A DNA stretch of 64,000 nucleotides, taken from contig JAPLFJ010000069.1 of the NCBI GenBank assembly GCA_026390735.1, positions 177,344 to 241,343 of the forward strand, given 5' to 3'. The notes beneath the pieces were generated by a model. It had not been told where the DNA came from. It saw only the letters and a program-made list of their open reading frames with translations, and searched no databases. The DNA is from Ignavibacteriota bacterium. Lineage in GTDB: Bacteria > Bacteroidota > Ignavibacteria > Tepidaquicellales > Tepidaquicellaceae. Position 1 is the stretch's first letter, and each line of letters begins with the position of its first letter. Positions 56,161-64,000 of this stretch are shown here, one piece after another. A program made the position numbers and the translations under genes.

Positions 56161-56523
56161 AATTGTTAAAATTAAAATTTATAAAAATATTTTAAAGGGT
56201 GTAGCAATTACCTTTAATAAATTTTAAGTCTGAATAATTATTCTTATCAATTCTTAAAAAACAAATTGTGATGACGTGGGAAACTTGCTTTTCGTTTGTC
56301 AATATCTCAATCAGATTTTCAATATCAACTCTTGCACAATTATAATTTGAAACTATTTAACATGCAAGTACAAAGAAATTAATGAAAATGCTGCAAATTT
56401 GATTCAAAAATGCGGTATTTCAGGCGTTGATTCGGCTTTTCGGTTAGCGGAACCGCAAAAGCGATGGAAAAGCCCCTTTTCTGACTGTTTTAGCGGTTTT
56501 GCTGTCTGCAAAGTCATTTTTCC

Positions 56524-56769
56524 GACGGAATTGTGGTTTCGCTGACGGAATTGCCGTGATTCCGACAGGATTTGCGGTTCCGCAGACGGAATTGCCGTGA
56601 TTCCGACAGGATTTGCCTTTCCGCTGACGGAATTGCCGTAATTCCGACAGGATTTGTCTTTACGCTGACGGAATTGCCGTGATTCCGTCAGGATTTGCAT
56701 TTCCGCAGACGGAATTGCCGTTATTCCAATAGGATTTGTCTTTGCGCTGACGGAATTATCGTTTCGCAG
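56524..56769. repeat. 41-bp tandem repeat array with internal half-unit repeat
   Basis: Five complete 41-bp units start at 56544, 56585, 56626, 56667 and 56708 on the theme GACGGAATTGCCGTGATTCC then GACAGGATTTGC then TTTCCGC. A 20-bp half unit stands at each end (56524 and 56749). Each unit is itself two diverged copies of about 20 bp. No unique spacers are present, so it is not a CRISPR array. A frame of 148 codons on the minus strand exists only because the unit lacks stops. Confidence 0.9.
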
Positions 56770-56871
56770 ACAAACATTTTTACAGAATTGATACGTTACT
56801 CTATTATATATAAAACTTTTAGAAGCATCTGAATTACGTTGACAAATCACTTTCGATAAAGTAAATTATTT

Positions 56872-57008
56872 TTGAACCGGAGACTGCTTTTGCCTTTCAG
56901 GCAACGTGACGCTAACGCGATCACCTGGAGCTCAGACTCCTGTCTCGCAAGAGACATATGTATCTCCCCTTCGGGGTTGAGATTAATTAAAGTGCGGCTC
57001 CGGTTCAA
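56872..57008 (+). ncRNA. multi-hairpin structured element, possible non-coding RNA or leader
   Basis: An 11-bp closing stem (TTGAACCGGAG 56872-56882 with CTCCGGTTCAA 56998-57008) encloses five hairpins in series: TTGCC/GGCAA (56890-56904), GTGACGC/GCG-A-TCAC (56906-56924), GGAG/CTCC (56927-56940), GTCTC-GCAA-GAGAC (56942-56955, GNRA loop), and ATCTC...CCC-TTCG-GGG...GAGAT (56962-56983, UUCG loop). Stable tetraloops on the plus strand favour that orientation, upstream of the globin gene. I recognise no known RNA family, and it is not a tRNA. Confidence 0.6.
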
Positions 57009-57112
57009 TTTTTGCCCGCATTTTATTCTCCTTTTGCTCTTAAACTTTATCAGGAAATTATATATTTTGCTACTCATTTAAATTTAAAACTTTTAACATA
57101 GGAATAATAGAA

Positions 57113-57535
57113 ATGACAGAATGGGATATTTTATCTAAGGAGGATATAAAACTTATTCAGGATTCTTTTAAAAAGGTGAGCGAGAAACCGCAGGAGACGG
57201 GCGACATTCTTTACAAGCATTTGTTCGAGTGCTGTCCTGATGTTGTGAATATTTTTAAGGTGGATATGAAAGAGCAGTCGCGCCTTTTTATGAAGATGAT
57301 TAAGACTGTTGTGGAGGGATTGAATAATGTGCATATCATAATGCCGGCAATTCAGAATATGGGAAGCAGACACGTGGATTATGGAGTGACTGCCGAACAG
57401 TATAAGTATTTTAAAATCTCTCTTATTTATGCATTCAATACAGTGCTCGGAAAAGATTTTGACGAAAACACGAAGAGTGCTTGGAGTAAGTTTTACGATG
57501 TGCTCGAAGACCTGATGAAGGGTAATCATTATTAG
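57113..57535 (+). CDS. single-domain globin
   Basis: A 140-residue globin with proximal histidine H87 (GSRHVDYGV) and distal glutamine Q55 (KEQSRLF), the same pair as Vitreoscilla haemoglobin (H85, Q53). FKVDMKEQS and the C-terminal WSKFYDVLEDLM helix fit the family. There is no reductase domain, so it is not a flavohaemoglobin. Roles in oxygen binding, NO handling or sensing are all possible. It stands alone between the structured element and its own terminator. Confidence 0.9.
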   Translation: MTEWDILSKEDIKLIQDSFKKVSEKPQETGDILYKHLFECCPDVVNIFKVDMKEQSRLFMKMIKTVVEGLNNVHIIMPAIQNMGSRHVDYGVTAEQYKYFKISLIYAFNTVLGKDFDENTKSAWSKFYDVLEDLMKGNHY

Positions 57536-57540
57536 AAATT

Positions 57541-57567
57541 AAAAAAGGGGCTTAACGTCCCTTTTTA
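57541..57567 (+). terminator. terminator after the globin gene
   Basis: AAAAAGGG / CCCTTTTT stem with a 9-base loop, starting 5 bases after the stop. Confidence 0.8.
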
Positions 57568-57591
57568 ACTATCCTCAAAACTAAACACATC

Positions 57592-57643
57592 ATACGATAC
57601 CATCGTATATAAATCCCACATTCTATACGATACCATCGTATAG
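57592..57643 (+). promoter_or_regulatory. pair of palindromic operator-like sites upstream of the AAA ATPase gene
   Basis: ATACGAT-ACC-ATCGTAT (57592-57608) and CTATACGAT-ACC-ATCGTATAG (57623-57643) share the core and have centres 33 bases apart, about three helical turns. They lie 49-100 bases before the ATPase ATG. A dimeric repressor or activator is the likely reader; none is encoded nearby. Confidence 0.65.
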
Positions 57644-57691
57644 TAATTGAAATTTAATTTGTTATTCCCCATATTTGAAGAAAAGCAAAAA

Positions 57692-58861
57692 ATGACAGAA
57701 CAAACTTTTTATAGATACAACCCCTGGTGGGAAAGTGATGTCAGGTCTGATAATTTTATTGAGCGTGAAAAAATACTTACAATCCTGAAATCTTATTTGC
57801 GTTCCAAACAAATTGTTTTTCTTACCGGTCTAAGGCGTGTGGGCAAAACAACCTGTATGAAAATGCTCATAAACCATTTGATAGCAAATGCAGGTATAAA
57901 TCCAGCGAAGATTTTATATTTAAGTTTAGATGATTACTTGCTGAAAGATAAGAGCATAATAGAATTGGTTGAAGAATACAGGAAAATTATGAAAATATCT
58001 TTTAGTGAAAAGATTTTCCTATTCCTTGATGAAGTTGCATATAAAAAGGATTTTGAAATCCAGCTAAAAAATCTTTATGATTCACAGAATGTTAAAATTT
58101 ATGCATCTTCTTCAAGCGCATCTATTCTGAAATCGCGAAAGTCTTTTCTTACAGGGCGGAATATTGTTATTGAGGTTCTTCCCCTGGATTTTGAAGAATA
58201 TCTTTTATTCAAAAATATTAGTTTGAAAAAATCTGATAATCATTTATTAGATGTCCATTTTGAGGATTATTTAAAAGTTGGGGGCATTCCTGAATATGTT
58301 TTAAATAACGACATAAGTTATTTAAAAGAATTAATCGATGATATAATTGTAAAAGATATCTCATCCTTTTATAATGTAAAATCAACATCTATATTAAAGG
58401 ATTTTTACATACTCCTTATGGAAAGGGCGGGGAAGTCTTTAAGTATAAATAAAATGTCAAAAATACTGAATATATCACCTGATAGCGCAAGAAGGTATTT
58501 GAATATGTTTGAAGATACCTTTTTAATTTATTTAGTTGATAGATGGGGAAAGCCAAACGATAAAGTATTAGCACCCAAAAAGATTTATTCGGCAGATATT
58601 GGCTTAAGAAACTATATAACCGGTTTTAAAGATAAAGGGAGTATTTTTGAAAATTATGTTTTCTTAAAAATCAAAGGTTTAAACCCAAAATATGTTTGTG
58701 AATCGGAAATTGAAATTGATTTTATTACTGAAAACAAAGTGTTGATTGAGTCAAAGTATGGAAGCGAGATGACTTTAAAACAAAAGGAACTATTTGAAAA
58801 GACCAAGGCTAAAAAGAAAATTATAATATCAGGATACAGAGATGTAATGGATTTGCTTTAA
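57692..58861 (+). CDS. AAA ATPase with DUF4143-type C-terminal domain
   Basis: A 389-residue protein from the ATG at 57692 (a longer frame would start with TTG at 57647 without a Shine-Dalgarno). Walker A is GLRRVGKTT (residues 46-54) and Walker B is KIFLFLDEVAY. A winged-helix-like part follows, and the C-terminal domain ends EIDFITENKVLIESKYG, with the E-x-D...ExK pattern of the restriction-nuclease-like fold. This is the AAA_14/DUF4143 family, frequent and patchy among bacteria and archaea; its role is not known. It is isolated between terminators, with its own operator-like sites. Confidence 0.88.
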   Translation: MTEQTFYRYNPWWESDVRSDNFIEREKILTILKSYLRSKQIVFLTGLRRVGKTTCMKMLINHLIANAGINPAKILYLSLDDYLLKDKSIIELVEEYRKIMKISFSEKIFLFLDEVAYKKDFEIQLKNLYDSQNVKIYASSSSASILKSRKSFLTGRNIVIEVLPLDFEEYLLFKNISLKKSDNHLLDVHFEDYLKVGGIPEYVLNNDISYLKELIDDIIVKDISSFYNVKSTSILKDFYILLMERAGKSLSINKMSKILNISPDSARRYLNMFEDTFLIYLVDRWGKPNDKVLAPKKIYSADIGLRNYITGFKDKGSIFENYVFLKIKGLNPKYVCESEIEIDFITENKVLIESKYGSEMTLKQKELFEKTKAKKKIIISGYRDVMDLL

Positions 58862-58865
58862 GTAA

Positions 58866-58898
58866 AATTGCTTCCCGGATTTTAACCGGGAAGCAATT
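58866..58898. terminator. bidirectional terminator between convergent genes
   Basis: A perfect 13-bp stem (AATTGCTTCCCGG / CCGGGAAGCAATT) with a 7-base loop, between the plus-strand ATPase and the minus-strand flavoprotein gene. Confidence 0.9.
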
Positions 58899-58906
58899 AT
58901 TAGTTT

Positions 58907-59905
58907 TTATATCAATAACTTGTAATTGTTCAAAGCCTTCATATAGTTGGCTCTTTCGAATGCCGCAGGGTCTGCAACAGATTTCTGGCTCATGCTTCCT
59001 TTCATTTGCTCAATAGATTCGTATTCTTTCTCAGTCATCCATTGTTCAACTTCTTTAAGCACTTCGGAAATTCTGCCGATTCCGTTTGCGAGCAGTTCCG
59101 AACACATACAGGTAATGTCTGCGCCTGCCATAATCATCTTCAGCACGTCTTCGTATTTGTGAATGCCTGTAGTTGCTGCAAGGTTTGCTTTTATTCTGCT
59201 GTGAAGAATCGCAATCCAGCGCAAAGGTAAACGCATTTCCCAGTTATTGCTAAGGTCAAGGTTTGGAACAACTTCAAGATTTTCAATATCCAAATCAGGC
59301 TGATAGAATCTGTTGAAAAGCACTAATGCGTCAGCGCCCGCTGTATCAAGCTTCTTTGCCATGTTCGACATCGAAGAGAAGTAAGGGCTGAGCTTCATCG
59401 CAACAGGAATCTTTAAAGCCTTCTTAAGTTTTATTAAATTTCTTATGTACATCTCTTCGATTATTGTTCCGTCTTTTTCAAGATTTGTAGGGATGTAATA
59501 AACGTTAAGTTCTAAACCATCTGCACCTGCATCTTCTATTTCCTTAGCGTACTTAAGCCATCCGCCCGCAGAGACGCCGTTCAAACTTCCTATAACAGGA
59601 ATTTCAACTGCACTCTTAAGGTTGCTTATGTGTCTTATATACTGGTCCGGTCCCATGTTGTAATCGTTAGTAACAGGGAAGTAACTTAATGCTTCTGCAA
59701 AACTTTCAGTACCGCTGGTCATATAATGATCAAACTCATTCTGGTCGTGCGTGATTTGCTCTTCGAATAAAGAATAAACCACAACTGCCGCTGCACCTGC
59801 ATCTTCAAGCTTCTTAACCATATCAACAGTTCTTGAAAGTGGCGAGGCTGAAGGAACAATCGGGTTCTTCAACTTCAATCCCATGTACGTTGTTGATAAA
59901 TCCAT
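58907..59905 (-). CDS. dihydroorotate dehydrogenase-like FMN protein
   Basis: A 332-residue TIM-barrel flavoprotein of the DHOD-like group. LKLKNPIVPSASPLS is the N-terminal FMN region, GSLNGVSAGGW and LELNVYYIPT the substrate-side strands, and VAMKLSPYFS carries the FMN lysine. The active-site NxxCPN-type motif of true PyrD is altered (ELNVYYIP), so the natural substrate may not be dihydroorotate. Its stop is followed by a terminator and it lies 33 bases downstream of nifJ. DHOD-like genes next to nifJ are a repeated pattern in other bacteria. Confidence 0.9.
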   Translation of the reverse strand: MDLSTTYMGLKLKNPIVPSASPLSRTVDMVKKLEDAGAAAVVVYSLFEEQITHDQNEFDHYMTSGTESFAEALSYFPVTNDYNMGPDQYIRHISNLKSAVEIPVIGSLNGVSAGGWLKYAKEIEDAGADGLELNVYYIPTNLEKDGTIIEEMYIRNLIKLKKALKIPVAMKLSPYFSSMSNMAKKLDTAGADALVLFNRFYQPDLDIENLEVVPNLDLSNNWEMRLPLRWIAILHSRIKANLAATTGIHKYEDVLKMIMAGADITCMCSELLANGIGRISEVLKEVEQWMTEKEYESIEQMKGSMSQKSVADPAAFERANYMKALNNYKLLI

Positions 59906-59938
59906 AATATTATTATTTAAAATTATAAAATTAATTAA

Positions 59939-62900
59939 TTATTTTTGTTCTGCTTTAGCATTCCCATCGCTTGCCATCTTTTCATAAACTTTCCATTTAT
60001 CGTCAACGAATATCTGTGCCTGTCTCATAAGTTCTGCTGCATGTTCAGGCTCTGACTTTGTTAACATCTTGTACCTTGTTTCCTTGTATGCATATTCCTG
60101 GAATGAAATCTTTGGTGCACCTGAATCGAGCTTTAAAGGATTCTTTCCCTGTGCTACGTTTCTTGGGTCGTAACGGAAAAGTGTCCAGTGCGCTGAATCA
60201 ACTGCTGCCTTCTGGTTTTCGAGTGCCTTCGTCATATTGATACCGTGTGCGATACAATGTGAGTAAGCAATGATGATTGATGGTCCGTCGTAAGATTCTG
60301 CTTCGAGGAATGCTTTCAGTGTCTGCGTGTCATTCGCTCCCATCGCAACTTTCGCGACGTAAACGTGACCGTAGTTCATTGCCATCATTCCAAGGTCTTT
60401 CTTGCCGACAGGTTTACCCGATGCTGCAAACTTTGCAACCGCACCCATCATCGTTGACTTCGACATCTGACCGCCAGTGTTTGAATATACTTCTGTATCG
60501 AGTACGAGAATGTTTACATTCTTGCCCGATGCGAGTACGTGGTCAAGACCGCCGTAACCGATGTCGTAAGCCCATCCATCGCCGCCCATAATCCATACTG
60601 ATTTCTTTACGAGGTAATCAGCAAGTGTTAATAAGTCTTCGGCTTCAGGTGAATCTATTTTCTTAAGTTTATCTTTTAATACTGCTACTCTTTCTCTTTG
60701 TTCGTGAATACCTGCTTCGTCAGACTGGTCTGCGTTTAAAATGTCATTAACGATTTGTTCGCCGACGCCTGATGCAAGTCTTTGTAATAATTCCTTTGCG
60801 TATTCATTATGTTTGTCGATTGAGAGTCTCATACCAAGTCCGAACTCGGCATTGTCTTCGAAGAGTGAGTTTGACCATGCAGGTCCTCTGCCTTCGTTGT
60901 TCTTTGCCCAAGGAGTTGTTGGCAGGTTACCGCCGTAGATTGATGAACAGCCCGTTGCGTTTGCAATGATTGACCTGTCACCGAATAACTGTGATACAAG
61001 TTTGACGTATGGCGTTTCGCCGCATCCTGAGCAAGCGCCCGAGAATTCAAAGAGAGGCTGTAAGAACTGGCTACCCTTGATTGTTGTAACGTTTGCCTTT
61101 GTTCTGTCAAACTCAGGAAGGTTTAAGAAGTAATCCCAGTTTGTTCTTTCCTGCTCGCGTAATGGCATTTGAGGTACCATGTTAAGAGCTTTAAGTTTAA
61201 CTTCTTTCTTGTTCTTTGCAGGACAGATTTCAACGCAGAGTCCGCATCCTGTACAGTCTTCAACTGCAACCTGAATCGAATACTCTGTACCGTCTGCAAA
61301 TTCTTTTCCTTTTACTTTTGAATGTTTGAAAGTAGCAGGTACATTTGTTAATGCTTTCTCGTCGTATGCTTTAATTCTGATTGTTGCGTGAGGACAGATG
61401 ATTGCGCACTTACCGCATTGAATACAAACATCAGGGTCCCATGCAGGAACTTCGAGTGCAATGTTTCTCTTTTCCCATTGTGCAGTGGCTGTCGGGAATG
61501 TACCGTCAACAGGCATCTGGCTTACAGGAATGTCATCGCCAAGACCTTCAAGAATTCTTGCGAGTGTATTCTTTACGTAATCTGGTGCTTTGTCTGATAC
61601 TGTCGGAGGAATTTCAATCGTTCCGGGTTTCAGTGTTGCAACATCAACCTTGATTAAGTTTTCAAGTGTCTTGTCAACTGCCTTATAGTTCTGGTTGACT
61701 ATGTCGTCACCCTTCATTCCGTAACTCTTCTTAATCGATTTCTTAATCTGTGCAATTGCTTCGTCTTTCGAAAGTACGCCCGAAATTGCGAAGAAGCAGG
61801 TCTGCATGATTGTGTTAACTCTTGAACCCATGCCTGTTTCTTTTGCTACCGAGTAACCGTCGATGACGTAGAAGTTTAATTTCTTGTCTATAATCTGCTG
61901 TGCAACTTTTCTTGGAAGTTTTGCGAGTGTCTCTTCAAGTCCGAAAGGAGTGTTCAGTAAAAATACTCCGCCGTCTTTCAGGTCTTTCAGCATATCAAAC
62001 TTCTCAAGAAGGTTGAACTGATGGCAGGCAACGAAGTCTGACTTTTGAATTAAGTAAGTTGACTTGATAGGTTTCTTGCCGAACCTTAAGTGTGAAACTG
62101 TTGTAGAGCCTGATTTCTTCGAGTCGTACACAAAGTAACCCTGTGCATAGTTCTCAGTCTCTTCGCCGATGATTTTAATCGAATTCTTGTTTGCACCAAC
62201 TGTACCGTCTGCGCCTAATCCGTAGAATAATCCGCAGAATAATCCGTCAATCTCAATCGTGAAATTCTTATCGTAATCTATGCTTGTGTGTGAAACGTCG
62301 TCGTTAATACCTATTGTGAAATGATTCTTTGGTTTGTCTTTTTTCAGTTCATCAAAAACTGCTTTCACCATTGCTGGTGTAAACTCTTTCGATGAAAGTC
62401 CGTAACGTCCGCCGATAACCTTTGGCATCTTTTCAAACGGACAGTTTTCGCTTAATGCTGTTACAACGTCCTGGTATAAAGGTTCGCCGATAGAGCCGGG
62501 TTCTTTTGTCCTGTCAAGAACTGCAATACCTTTAACAGTCTTTGGCATTGCGTTAACAAAATGTTCGATGGAGAATGGTCTGAATAATCTAACTTTTAAT
62601 AAGCCGACTTTTTCTCCGAGCTTTTCTGTCATATACTCAATTGTCTCTTCAGCTGCTTCTGCGCCCGAACCCATAAGAATGATAATTCTTTCTGCATCTG
62701 GTGCTCCGTAGTAATCGAATAAATTATATCTTCTGCCTGTAACTTCAAAAAACTTATCCATCGATTTTTGTGTTAAACCGACGCAGTCATTGTAGAAATT
62801 ATTTACTGTTTCTCTGCCCTGGAAATAAACGTCAGGATTCTGTGCTGTACCTCTTATGAATGGATTGTCAGGTGTTAAGCCTCTTCCTCTGTGCATCTTT

Positions 62901-63502
62901 ACAAACTTATCATCTATCATTGCTCTTAAATCTTCAACATTCAACTGTTCAATCTTTACAACTTCGTGCGAGGTTCTGAAACCATCGAAGAAATGTAAGA
63001 ACGGTAATCTTGATTCAAGCGATGCTCTCTGTGAAATCAAAGCAAAGTCCATAACTTCCTGAACGTTGTTTGAGCAAAGCATTGCAAAACCTGTCTGCCT
63101 GGTTGCCATAACGTCAGAGTGGTCGCCGAAAATCGAAAGTGCCTGTGCTGCGAGTGAACGTGCTGTAACGTGAAAAACTGTTGAAGTAAGTTCGCCTGCT
63201 ATTTTATACATATTAGGTATCATCAGGAGTAAACCCTGTGACGCTGTGAATGTGGTTGTAAGTGAGCCGGTTTGCAGTGCACCGTGTACTGCGCCCGAAG
63301 CTCCGCCTTCACTTTGCATTTCATAAACTACTGGAACGGATCCCCAGATATTTTTCTGACCTACTGCTGACCATGCATCAGAAAATTCACCCATCGGTGA
63401 AGAGGGAGTAATGGGATAAATCGCTATTACTTCATTAGTCTGGTGTGCAACATAAGCCGCCGCTTCATTTCCATCAATTGTAACTTTTTTCCTTGTGGAC
63501 AT
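59939..63502 (-). CDS. nifJ: pyruvate:ferredoxin (flavodoxin) oxidoreductase, single chain
   Basis: A 1187-residue fused enzyme. Order of domains: pyruvate-binding (YPITPSSPMGE near residue 30), transketolase-like gamma region, two-cluster ferredoxin part (CIQCGKCAIICP near residue 690, CTGCGLCVEICP near 745), and the TPP-binding part with the CSGCGETPYVKL cluster ligands and GDGWAYDIGYGG (near 970) for TPP/Mg. It converts pyruvate and CoA to acetyl-CoA, CO2 and reduced ferredoxin, or the reverse. All cluster and TPP motifs are present, so it should be active. It is likely co-transcribed with the DHOD-like gene. Confidence 0.97.
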   Translation of the reverse strand: MSTRKKVTIDGNEAAAYVAHQTNEVIAIYPITPSSPMGEFSDAWSAVGQKNIWGSVPVVYEMQSEGGASGAVHGALQTGSLTTTFTASQGLLLMIPNMYKIAGELTSTVFHVTARSLAAQALSIFGDHSDVMATRQTGFAMLCSNNVQEVMDFALISQRASLESRLPFLHFFDGFRTSHEVVKIEQLNVEDLRAMIDDKFVKMHRGRGLTPDNPFIRGTAQNPDVYFQGRETVNNFYNDCVGLTQKSMDKFFEVTGRRYNLFDYYGAPDAERIIILMGSGAEAAEETIEYMTEKLGEKVGLLKVRLFRPFSIEHFVNAMPKTVKGIAVLDRTKEPGSIGEPLYQDVVTALSENCPFEKMPKVIGGRYGLSSKEFTPAMVKAVFDELKKDKPKNHFTIGINDDVSHTSIDYDKNFTIEIDGLFCGLFYGLGADGTVGANKNSIKIIGEETENYAQGYFVYDSKKSGSTTVSHLRFGKKPIKSTYLIQKSDFVACHQFNLLEKFDMLKDLKDGGVFLLNTPFGLEETLAKLPRKVAQQIIDKKLNFYVIDGYSVAKETGMGSRVNTIMQTCFFAISGVLSKDEAIAQIKKSIKKSYGMKGDDIVNQNYKAVDKTLENLIKVDVATLKPGTIEIPPTVSDKAPDYVKNTLARILEGLGDDIPVSQMPVDGTFPTATAQWEKRNIALEVPAWDPDVCIQCGKCAIICPHATIRIKAYDEKALTNVPATFKHSKVKGKEFADGTEYSIQVAVEDCTGCGLCVEICPAKNKKEVKLKALNMVPQMPLREQERTNWDYFLNLPEFDRTKANVTTIKGSQFLQPLFEFSGACSGCGETPYVKLVSQLFGDRSIIANATGCSSIYGGNLPTTPWAKNNEGRGPAWSNSLFEDNAEFGLGMRLSIDKHNEYAKELLQRLASGVGEQIVNDILNADQSDEAGIHEQRERVAVLKDKLKKIDSPEAEDLLTLADYLVKKSVWIMGGDGWAYDIGYGGLDHVLASGKNVNILVLDTEVYSNTGGQMSKSTMMGAVAKFAASGKPVGKKDLGMMAMNYGHVYVAKVAMGANDTQTLKAFLEAESYDGPSIIIAYSHCIAHGINMTKALENQKAAVDSAHWTLFRYDPRNVAQGKNPLKLDSGAPKISFQEYAYKETRYKMLTKSEPEHAAELMRQAQIFVDDKWKVYEKMASDGNAKAEQK

Positions 63503-64000
63503 TAAAAAGGACTCCTTATAATTAAATTAACATAAAATTTTGAATTTACTTATAGTAAATCGCGTATCGAATCACTTAAATTTTTAAACTATAAAACGGG
63601 GTACTAAAAATTGAAGTCAAATCATCTACATTACACAAATTTAACGTTTTTACAATTATGAAAATAGACAAAAATTAAGTACGGAATTGATTATTCTGCC
63701 GAATGAAACCCTGTAAATCAAATTTAAGATGGGGTATCCTTTTAACGGCAATCGCACGGCTAATGCATATAAGATAATCGGAAGATTAATAGAAGTTAAC
63801 TATGAAACGTACGGCAAAGTAGTATGAAACGTATGGGAAAGTAGTATGAAACGTTCGGGAGAGGGTGTAAAATTTTTTGTGTAAATATAAAAAAACATCA
63901 CAATATTAATTTAGCAATTCTATCTTTAAAAATCACAGATAAATGTGCAATTATAAAAGCCCATTTTTGAACAGGCATATTCCACTTTTTAGACAAATCT
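63503..64000. other. intergenic region at right edge, upstream of nifJ
   Basis: No gene can be supported. The part next to nifJ (63503-63650) should hold its promoter and has a Shine-Dalgarno AAGGAGT (minus strand) just before the start. The three direct repeats at 63801-63866 are the only structured element seen. Confidence 0.55.
63801..63866. repeat. three 22-bp direct repeats
   Basis: TATGAAACGTACGGCAAAGT at 63801, TATGAAACGTATGGGAAAGT at 63823 and TATGAAACGTTCGGGAGAGG at 63845, with strict 22-bp spacing (about two helical turns). Copies diverge from first to last. Confidence 0.85.

Noticed and set aside
56524..56769. CRISPR array
   Set aside because: The whole 41-bp unit repeats, without unique spacers, and no cas gene is in the window.
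56404..56850. A 148-codon frame on the minus strand
   Set aside because: It spans the 41-bp array; three units equal 41 codons, so it stays open by repetition. It has no ribosome binding site, signal or family, and its composition follows the repeat.
56872..57020. tRNA-like gene suggested by GGTTCAA near the end of the structured element
   Set aside because: No acceptor stem, D arm or anticodon arm in the correct order can be formed on either strand; the GGTTCAA belongs to the outer 11-bp stem.
56847..57077. A 76-codon frame on the minus strand
   Set aside because: It covers the multi-hairpin element; the base pairing explains the sequence better than a protein does.

Overview
The window looks like chromosomal DNA of an Ignavibacteria-type bacterium (Bacteroidota/Chlorobiota lineage). 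Four secreted proteins end in a type IX secretion (T9SS) sorting domain with the 'QNYPNPFNPTT' signature typical of that lineage. The base composition is AT-rich, multihaem cytochromes are abundant, and there is a B12-dependent ribonucleotide reductase and a single-chain pyruvate:ferredoxin oxidoreductase. The class assignment is inference; no rRNA or tRNA gene was seen.

1-11.5 kb is a one-strand respiratory / electron-export locus. It holds a multihaem cytochrome entering from the left edge, a b-type cytochrome, an 18-haem NapC-like cytochrome, a 15-haem anchored cytochrome, a Tat-exported four-cluster ferredoxin, an NrfD-type membrane subunit, a tetrahaem c554-like cytochrome, an outer-membrane barrel, a 14-haem cytochrome and a 7-haem lipoprotein. 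I count 68 haem-binding motifs. 11.7-15.8 kb follows with cytochrome c maturation genes (TPR lipoprotein, CcmC, a 45-residue CcmD, CcmE with a cysteine in place of the haem-binding histidine, CcmF), which would supply the haem attachment that the upstream genes need.

16-34 kb is mixed: a frameshifted T9SS-secreted propeller protein, a SpoU rRNA/tRNA methylase, TsaC/Sua5, a VWA protein next to a very large outer-membrane protein, a POT-like transporter, AlkD-like glycosylase, a K+ channel, and a complete RND efflux operon (adaptor, pump, outer-membrane factor).

34-47 kb holds GDP-L-fucose synthase, an aldehyde dehydrogenase, NrdJ, two paralogous alpha-oxoamine synthases, and an acyl-CoA synthetase with an acyl carrier protein. 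A GxxExxY gene with flanking inverted and tandem repeats sits inside that last group, like an inserted cassette.

47-56 kb has a TonB-dependent receptor under a TPP riboswitch with a visible terminator, then three T9SS cargo genes (two propellers and a metzincin protease) and a fibronectin III-like protein. 56.2-57.1 kb is non-coding but highly structured: a 41-bp tandem array, then a multi-hairpin element with GNRA and UUCG loops. 57.1-63.5 kb has a globin, an AAA ATPase preceded by two palindromic operator-like sites, and a DHOD-like flavoprotein paired with NifJ; the last 0.5 kb contains three 22-bp direct repeats.
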